Shown here piece by piece: positions 56,801 through 64,000 of a DNA stretch of 64,000 nt. The notes beneath the pieces are model-generated. The model was not told the DNA's origin. It did not search any database and was given only the letters and a program-made list of their open reading frames with translations. The position numbers were made by a program, and so were the translations under genes. Position 1 is the first letter of the stretch, and each line of letters opens with the position of its first letter. This stretch comes from Trichinella spiralis (Eukaryota > Nematoda > Enoplea > Trichinellida > Trichinellidae). The stretch spans positions 9,111,083 through 9,175,082 of the forward strand of contig CM012953.1 of assembly GCA_000181795.3 (NCBI GenBank), in the 5' to 3' direction.

Positions 56801-58166
56801 CATTTATTGTTCAAATTTTCATTTACAACAACTTAATTCTGATTAAATAATAATTAACAATAAAATTATTAAAATAATAAATACAACTATTATATTATTA
56901 TTCATATCACCATTATTTGTTCTGAGATGTTTTTAAGCATAATAAAATGAAAAATAAAAGTTCCTGACATATATAGCAGTTATCATATTTTGTGAAGCAA
57001 CAAGAATTGAGCAACAAAATTGTGAATTTTGTGAAGCTACAAGAAATAGTTTTCAGTACTTCCAATAAAACTTCAAGCATTATCAATGCGCTTCATTAAT
57101 AAGAATTAAAAATTTTATGCACTAAAATTTGTACAATTATCTTTTTGTCATTTTGAAGATAAATTTATATATTCTTTACTGCAAACTTCTAATACAACTA
57201 CGGTCATATATACTAGTTAATGTTGCGCATAAAAATATAATATTGATATTATAAACATAACTGCTGCATTTCTATTTTTAAATACGAAATAAATGACTAA
57301 ACTTAGTAAATACGTAAATATACGTCAAATGAATTTTTAGAAGTTTACCTTTGAGCTAATAGTCAAAAACTTTATAATTACATGCCTATCTTAATACATT
57401 ATATTTTCAATTTCTTAAAATTGTGCATATTTTTCAAACATATTTATAATTATTAAACAATAAAGAAACAATGTGTTTTCTAAACAGCTTCAAACTTTTA
57501 ACTGAATTTTTCAATAATTTTTATCGACTTAAAACATTTAAAATGCAATAAATAAATGAAAAAATTGTTGAAGTGAAAACATTAGAAAATCAAAATGCTT
57601 CACAACAATATTTCTTGTATTATTAAAATTATAAGTGACTTGATGCTCTACTTTATTTTTCAAAATTAAAGTTGTTGTTGAATTTTTTATAATTATAATA
57701 ATATGCTTTGCAAAGAAAATTATAAACATTATCGAATTCACTTGTTAAATGACAGGACTGCTATTTAAAAATTTCCTGAAATAAATGCAAATAATTCGTA
57801 ATTTCATTTCAGCTTATCCATTTTGAAAAAAATCCTTTAAATATAAAATACATAAATATCGCATTTTAAATTTAAATTTCATTCTCTGTTCTTCAGTTTT
57901 GAGGTACTTTTTAAAAAGATTTCTATTTTCAATATTTAATATAATAAAGCTGAATTTCATTTTATGCTTTTCCTAGATTCTCATTTATTAATACATTGAA
58001 AAATTGTGTAAATCAAAAATGCTTACCTTTTAGAGCAAGCCCTTTTGAAAGCCATTGCAAACAGAGCTGTTTTGAAAATGTTCTTTGTTTTTGGTGGCAT
58101 GGCTTGCTCATCACACGAATTTGACTTAGGTGACGACATGTAAAGTTCCTTTTTCAACATGCTCAT
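44880..58166 (-). CDS. RAPGEF4: Epac-type Rap guanine nucleotide exchange factor (RAPGEF4-like), 20 exons, 1242 aa
   Basis: Epac is a cAMP-gated exchange factor for Rap1/2. Exons: 58166-58027, 55501-55359, 54820-54732, 54322-54176, 53528-53465, 52295-51634, 48266-48035, 47979-47781, 47710-47488, 47417-47170, 47103-46917, 46827-46669, 46604-46412, 46344-46189, 46111-46014, 45934-45624, 45550-45460, 45393-45255, 45191-45127 and 45062-44880. All phases close, and an in-frame TGA precedes the ATG. Domain order is as in Epac2: CNB-A (about 60-180), a Ser-rich linker with a Lys run (195-415), DEP (about 420-510, [21 protein letters not shown]), CNB-B (575-700, with [16 protein letters not shown]), REM, RA-like and CDC25 (985-1230, with [15 protein letters not shown] and [15 protein letters not shown]). 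CNB-B keeps the cAMP-phosphate Arg; CNB-A appears to lack it. Introns range from 64 bases to 3.4 kb. Confidence 0.95.
48267..51633 (-). other. Large Epac intron (3.4 kb)
   Basis: This intron separates the Ser/Lys-rich linker exon from the DEP exon. It holds a short (TAG)n run at 48445-48465 and a (TAC)n run at 51537-51557. A less AT-rich patch at 49600-49780 contains a tRNA-like fragment. No nested gene could be supported. Confidence 0.6.
49660..49695 (-). repeat. Possible tRNA-derived (SINE-like) fragment
   Basis: On the minus strand GGCTCAGTTGG matches an RNA polymerase III A box, and CTTTCGATCC resembles a B box. They are only about ten bases apart, so this cannot be an intact tRNA gene. 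A truncated tRNA-derived repeat, or chance, are the readings. Confidence 0.2.
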
Positions 58167-59785
58167 TATGAAAATTCAGACAATCCTTTGTGATGCACAA
58201 AATATATAATACAATTCAAGAAATTTATTTACAATTCTAAGTCAACAAAATACAGAGAAAACATAATAAACTGAGTTATAATGTAATGCCAAAATTCATG
58301 CGCGTATATTGTTCCTCCACGCAGATAAAAAGGATGCAATTTTTTTACATTAAAAGATTTTGTTTAATAACATCAGTTTATTCATCTAAATATGTATATG
58401 AACATTCATTATTGAAACACTGCATAAAAGTTATTTTAAAATACACTGAAGATGAATAAATATTTATCATTTGCTTTGCATTATTTTAAAAATTTATTTA
58501 AAAGGTGAAACATTTTTAGTAGTTTCTTAAATAAAAGTAAAAAACTTATAAAAATTTACTTATTATTAGAAAAAATGCTGCAAATAAAAATGAAATAACC
58601 TATTCATCATTTCAACATTCGACAGCAGTTTATTTTAAACTACTGCATAAAAAGTTTAACTCACAAGTTCAGGATTAACAGCAACATAATTAATATACAT
58701 GTTTGATGAAAAATAAATTTTCTTAAATTATTTTAAAAATTTCATTTTATTTTTTGAATTAGTAATTAGTACATGATGATTTCAAATTCAAAATAGTTAG
58801 TTACCATTCAAAGCATCCCTCTCATGGAGTAGCGTATGATCATTACTATAAGTAAAGCTACAGCCAAATATTCATTAAAAGTATATTTATTTATTTACAA
58901 AACATAATTTACAGAACATCTTCAGTTTATAGAATGCTTCACAAATGAATAAGTTTTAATGTTTACATAAAAACTCTAGCTATTCAAGCTTAACCTTTTG
59001 CCTTTAGTTGTTCTGTACAGTACTAACAAATTGATATAAAATAAATCATTTATTATTTAAGCATAATTTGAACCTACTTATAACATGATCAGAATTATCA
59101 TTTAGATATTTATTCATAAATTTACATCACACTCCGTTAAGATTTAAAAAATAAAAAAGAATATCTTATTCAATTAGCCTTTAATCATTTTATAAATGTT
59201 TTTTAAATCATCAGTTTATCATAAATGCTATATTAAAGAAAATGGATTTTTATTTGCATGTCAAATTTGTTTAAAAAATGTATCCTATTTTTGAGGAACT
59301 TTGCATAAAATAAAAACAGACTATGAAAAGTTCTTCACTTGAGTTAAAATTGTGAGCAATCAACTGAATAATTGATTGTAATCAAATTTAAAAACTAATA
59401 TAATAAATGTCTGAATTGCACAAATGCAATGTTACTAATTAAAGCATGCTTTGCATATTAAAGTGCTATATATATATATATGTCAATTATTGCATTATCA
59501 ATAACATTTCAAAGAAGAAGATATAATTATTAGATAAGTGCATTATTGAGCCAACAGTAATGAAAATGGTCACGCATTAAAACAGTCAAAAAAATCAACA
59601 TGCTCTTAAAAAAGCAGCACCTAGCAGAATTCACAAATCACTTTGGTAGCAAACCAAACAAATTATGTGCACAAATAAATGCGATAGTAAAATGTCTTAC
59701 TGTTGGTACTGAAAAATAAAATGCACAAATATTACAATGTATGGCAAACTACATTACTGAGGTAAAAATGAAAATTTAAACTTAC

Positions 59786-59805
59786 CTGAGACTGCAAACA
59801 ACCAT
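59786..59805 (-). other. Candidate alternative first coding exon of Epac (MVVCSL)
   Basis: ATG at 59805 is followed by six codons and AG|GTAAGT, ending in phase 2. That is the phase required by the acceptor of Epac exon 2 at 55501, and the same as exon 1 at 58166-58027. A TATA-like element lies about 130 bases upstream. Splicing it in would replace the 46-residue N-terminus with six residues. Confidence 0.45.
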
Positions 59806-59934
59806 TCCAAATTTTTGCAGGCTACGGATATTCTGCCAAAATAATCAAACTTGCAGCAAATTACGTTTCTCATGATAACAAGGCAGCATAAGTGAAATTG
59901 CAGCTGCTGTTGTTATACTTTTGCGGTAGCGTTG

Positions 59935-59942
59935 TATTTATA
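59935..59942 (-). promoter_or_regulatory. TATA-box-like element upstream of the alternative Epac exon
   Basis: TATAAATA on the minus strand is followed by a less AT-rich stretch and the ATG at 59805. In such AT-rich DNA TATA-like words are common, so this is supported mainly by position. Confidence 0.35.
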
Positions 59943-60004
59943 CAGATGTCTAACAATAGTTCATTACAGTGATTATAAACAAAACAGAACGCAATCGCAA
60001 CTTT

Positions 60005-60007
<3 letters not shown>

Positions 60008-60052
<45 letters not shown>

Positions 60053-60059
60053 AATCTAA
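60008..60059. repeat. (AT)n microsatellite
   Basis: About 26 uninterrupted AT units in the intergenic region upstream of Epac. Confidence 0.97.
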
Positions 60060-62402
60060 AATACCATGAATTAATTTTATTTTTTATTTAAAAATTTAGG
60101 CATGTTTATTTAATAACAATTTATTAATAAATGGAAACATTGTCCTTCAGCTGTTGTGAGCATTTTATATTAGGAAAGCATGAATTAACTTTATGCTAGT
60201 ACAAAATGCATAATTTTATTCAAGATTCATGATATATAGATGAGATTTTCTAAACAGAAATATACAAAGGACATCAGTAATATAATAAATGCATCAAAAG
60301 TACAGAAATGCTAAATTCATTTTGTAGATAGTTGAATAAAGCATTCATTATAAATAGTTGTTTAAATAATGTACGATATGTACAATATATTAATCAAACA
60401 GTCATGAATGAATAATGCAATGTATAATATTTAACTGTTACATATGGCATGTTTCTTACAAGAAAATCATATTTGTTGCTGCATAAATTTATTTAACTCT
60501 ATTATTTTTTATTAAAGAAAGCCATGACCATATTATAAACCATTTTTTAATCAACTGCTAATTAAGCAATTACATAAAAACGTAAATAATAATAATTTTT
60601 TATTAAATAACTTCATGTCATTGTTTTAGATAAATAGTAAGCATACTGAGACAACTACAGCTAACTGCAACGTTAAGCGTAAAGAAGTTTATTAATATTT
60701 TTTGGAACATATGGAAACTAAGAAACATACTTAAAATAAAATAGCCTTTCATTGTAATATATTAATTGCAATAAATTGAAACAAATATGAATGATCAGTA
60801 GACAAAAATGCCAAAATATATAAATTATATGTTCTATAATAGTTGCAATATATATAATTGTCTTCCCTACAATTACTGTAACAAAATATGCAGAAATTCT
60901 ATTACTAACAGTACTGCTTAATAATTTCAAAATGTCAAAATAACAAAACTACAGACCAGAAAAATAATTTCAAAACAAAATAAAAGTGAAATAATGATAA
61001 TATAAAGCTCTAAAACATGGAGAACATGAAAAAATCTAGATAAATAAGAAATAAAAGATCAGTTTATTGAAAATATTTACTGCTTTTTAAGAAATAATCT
61101 CAGTGACAGCTGAAATTTATTAGGTAACATTAAAACTTGATTCTGAGATACGGTAAATTTTCAAAGTTTTAAGTATGAGTGGTATGTATACTAGGAGATA
61201 CAATAGCTGTCAGTAGATTATTACGGCCAGTAATGTCTATAATGGTGTCCTCTCAAATAAAATCATTGTAAGAGTAACAGTATTTGAATGGTGAGAAAGA
61301 GGGATGAAAATGACTGAGGAAAACACTAAATTATAGCTCACCATAGTGATTATAGTTCAAACCAATAACTACTGTCTATAAACTGTCTTAGCGGAAGCAA
61401 AAGCAGCAGATCAGCATCAATGTCTAAATGAAATTAAAATATGGAAATAACAACTCTGGCCTTAGACAAACTTTGTCACCATAGACTCCTTCAATGTCCA
61501 ACCATAAACTTCAAGCTTGTACATAATTTATAAATATGAAATGTAGATGTTGCTTTTACTTTTAATCGACAGAAATGTATATTTTAAGGAAAGCTTTATG
61601 CAGCTTAGTTATAATTTAGATAATCAGAATGATCTATTCAATTGATCCTGAAATGCAGCTAATTATAAGAGTAGTCGTGCAGTTAAAACTACCAAAGCAG
61701 AAGGAACAGTTGCACATAATAGTGGTATGATGATGCAGGATTATGCAAGTCTGTCTTTCTCTAAATATAAGATTCATCGAATGGTATATCAGCATAGTCT
61801 AGGTGAATAAACTAACTGACTAACTAACAAACAAAGGCCAGAGTGATGGAAATGATCAACTCCATGTCAAATTGCCAATAGTATTTACATATCTGGATTC
61901 AGGTCAAATTGACCCGAAGCCAGAAAAGTGTGATAAATAAGCCAAAATAAAGTCAAATCATATTAAATTTATTTTTAAAGATAGCTCATTCTTAGCTCTA
62001 TATGTCTTCTTTAAAAAGCTTTTAATAAAATTAATTTTCACAAAATAACGCGGAAAAATATGCATAAAACGGGTCTCAGAAATGTGGAGATGTGAGGCAG
62101 ACGATTTTTGACGTGCTCGGCTGTTTGCGGCAATTTTCATAAAAAGCGATGGTTTTCACTTCAGCCTATGGTTCATTTATTAGAACAACTGCTGATTTTT
62201 TTAGACACATTTATTACTTTTAATTTTCAACCATTACACACACTGATATTTCTTTTCACCATATCAGCACATGTTGTAGATGAAACTGACATCTCAGATT
62301 GCTTTTATATCTCGTCTTATCCAAAGTTTGGCATAAAATATGAAATATAGCAAAACATGAAATGTTTTTAATGTTATTTACGATCTCATATTGTGTTTTT
62401 CA

Positions 62403-63419
62403 TCTGCTAGAATCTGTTCATGGCTAATACCAAAAGACTTTACAAACTCTCTCCTTTCCTGACCGTTGATGAGCAGCTAGTGCCGACAAGCTGATGAAAC
62501 ACATTTTGTCAGTATCTTCTAAGAAAGCCTAGAAAGTACAGCATAAAGATCTTCTGGTGTTTCGAGGCTGGAACATCATATCCTCTGGAAGGTGAAATAT
62601 ATCTTGACCGACAACCTGGACATAAAGTATCAACAAGTGAGGCAGGTCTAGTGAAGCAACTGCTACGACCCTAGTGTGGAAAAGAAAGAAACACTACAAG
62701 AGACAACTTTTTACCAGCGTACAGTTGACTGAAAATCTGTTGGCTCACTGAACAACTGTAGTAGGAACTTTGCGTAGAAACCGAAGAGATGTATTATCAC
62801 AAATGACAAACCAGGGGTGCCAGGCTGGCTCATCAGTGTGCTCATCGTCAGCTAACAATGGTTAGCTAAATACCAAAACGCAACAAATGCATATTGTCTA
62901 TGTTGACAATGCATCACGATGATGCTACGAGGAAGATCAGGAAAGGAAACACGACACTGTACTGCTTTATAACCAAACCAAATGGGGCGTAGACAATTTT
63001 CACCATCTAGTCTGATTGTATATCTGCAGGCAGAGCATTCATCAGTGGCCAATGGTCTTTTTAGTTCAACATTTTGGACTGCGTAGGCGTGTGTGCGTGT
63101 GTTTGGTGGGACTGCAAACATCCAGAGCGGAAGACCAAGAAATCACACTGAAGAAGACTCTCTTATGGAATGCGGGACGAATCTTGTGGGAAGCATTTTT
63201 CAGAAACTCTGCCACAATCATTGTCTTACTGAATAAGAAAGCGATTGAAGGCATGGGAATAACGATGATAGAATAGCAACCATCAGCGGCGTCAGAAAAA
63301 GATGCGCATTTTGTAACAAAAAATACATAAAGCGCAATACCCGTTGCAGCAACTGCAAAACACCCTACTGTAGTTATTTTGTATATTTCCTTTGTCAAAA
63401 CTGCCATAATAAGTTTTGA
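62403..63419 (+). pseudogene. Degraded piggyBac-family transposase
   Basis: This is the C-terminal half of a piggyBac transposase broken by stops and frameshifts. Blocks appear in the family order on the plus strand: TVDEQLVP at about 62460, QYLLRKPRKYSIKIFW at about 62508-62555, RDNF at about 62704, VVGTLRRNRR at about 62760, TMHHDDA at 62906-62926 and LLYNQTKWGVDNF at about 62960-63000. A relic of the RWPM block (HQWPMVF) lies near 63040. A cysteine-rich C-terminus follows (RCAFCNKKY...CSNCKTPYC...CQNCH), ending at TGA 63419. The three Asp-bearing catalytic regions are still recognisable but not in one frame, so it cannot encode an active enzyme. The N-terminal half and the transposon ends were not found with confidence. 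Confidence 0.8.
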
Positions 63420-64000
63420 TTTGAGATTTTCATTTAGCGTGAAGAAGAGGAAAGGCAGGATGAAAAGAATTGCCGCTTAACTGCACAACAACTGGTATAT
63501 TTTCCAGTATTACTAGGAAAGGAAGGTATTGTTCTTCTTATTTTGCATATACTTAGAATTTAATTTTGAGAAATAATGCCCAGCAGGATTGGGCAAGAAC
63601 GTTCCCAGATGCTCTCCCTCTTGCAAAGTGGTCACCTAAACACTGGATACTGAATCATTTGAGCAATACAATCAAAAGATAATGATAACTACACCAAAGG
63701 TTAATACTTTTTGTTCAAGTAAAAGTCATGCCAGTAGTACAAGTATGGAGTTTCATCTGACAACAGAAATGATTCTAGCTAAGTTATTATAGAACAAAAA
63801 TATTGGACATGGGAAGCATTGGCAAGTCAACCATAAGATGACTCATTTCTGTGAATGCTCTGTCGAGATTTGCAAGAAACTACTTTTGAGAAAATAAAAA
63901 GGATGAAGTTTGAAGTGAATAATTTTTTAAAAGATCATTCTTTTCTACACATAGAGATTCATTCAGCAGTTCACGGAAGTTAAAGCTGGATATTTCAATT
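63420..64000. other. Right-end DNA after the piggyBac relic
   Basis: It has the same less AT-rich character as the relic, so it may be transposon DNA. No family was recognised. Confidence 0.35.

Larger units (their letters stand above)
58167..62402. other. Gene-poor region upstream of Epac
   Basis: Apart from the alternative first exon, the TATA-like site and the AT repeat, no feature is supported. From about 61.2 kb the composition becomes less AT-rich, continuing into the transposase relic. A perfect 13-base palindrome centred on GGTCAAATTGACC lies at about 61903-61915. Confidence 0.45.

Noticed and set aside
63066-63407. 113-codon minus frame with a hydrophobic start
   Set aside because: It is antisense to the cysteine-rich end of the piggyBac transposase relic, which explains the sequence better.

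Overview
The window is animal nuclear DNA. Every clear gene is an intron-bearing eukaryotic gene whose closest families are metazoan: Epac, OGT, cyclin T, PCF11, TYW1, ALKBH4, NDUFA10, LIAS, HMGB and NMRK. The background is very AT-rich, and many introns are short (about 50-70 nt) while others run to several kilobases. An invertebrate with a fairly compact genome, possibly a nematode, fits best. The species is not decided by anything I can see. Exon models were built by hand from GT-AG signals, reading-frame phase and family alignment, and all phases close.

Layout. Positions 1-3000 hold gene-poor DNA and a terminal-inverted-repeat transposon interrupted by an assembly gap (N from 1891 to 2528). 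Cyclin T (-) lies at 4488-7813. TYW1 (-) lies at 11063-17562. One of its introns contains a complete, oppositely oriented two-exon gene (15446-16330, +) for a secreted, probably membrane-anchored hydrolase of the bacterial YiiX type. Next come an HMGB protein (19123-19896, +), ALKBH4 (20192-21046, -) with a small ORF overlapping its start by four bases, a 73-residue ANAPC13-like protein (21678-21899, +) and a nicotinamide riboside kinase (23037-23621, +).

PCF11 (24662-30797, -) is followed by O-GlcNAc transferase (32348-38667, +), lipoyl synthase (39310-41103, -), complex I subunit NDUFA10 (42652-44548, +) and a very long Epac/RAPGEF4 gene (44880-58166, -) with a possible second promoter and first exon near 59.8 kb. 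The right end is gene-poor and carries a decayed piggyBac transposase (about 62.4-63.4 kb).

The genes do not form a pathway cluster. The shared theme is housekeeping: transcription and mRNA 3'-end formation (cyclin T, PCF11, HMGB), tRNA modification (TYW1), mitochondria (LIAS, NDUFA10), NAD metabolism (NMRK) and signalling (OGT, Epac). The most unusual item is the intron-nested YiiX-like gene.
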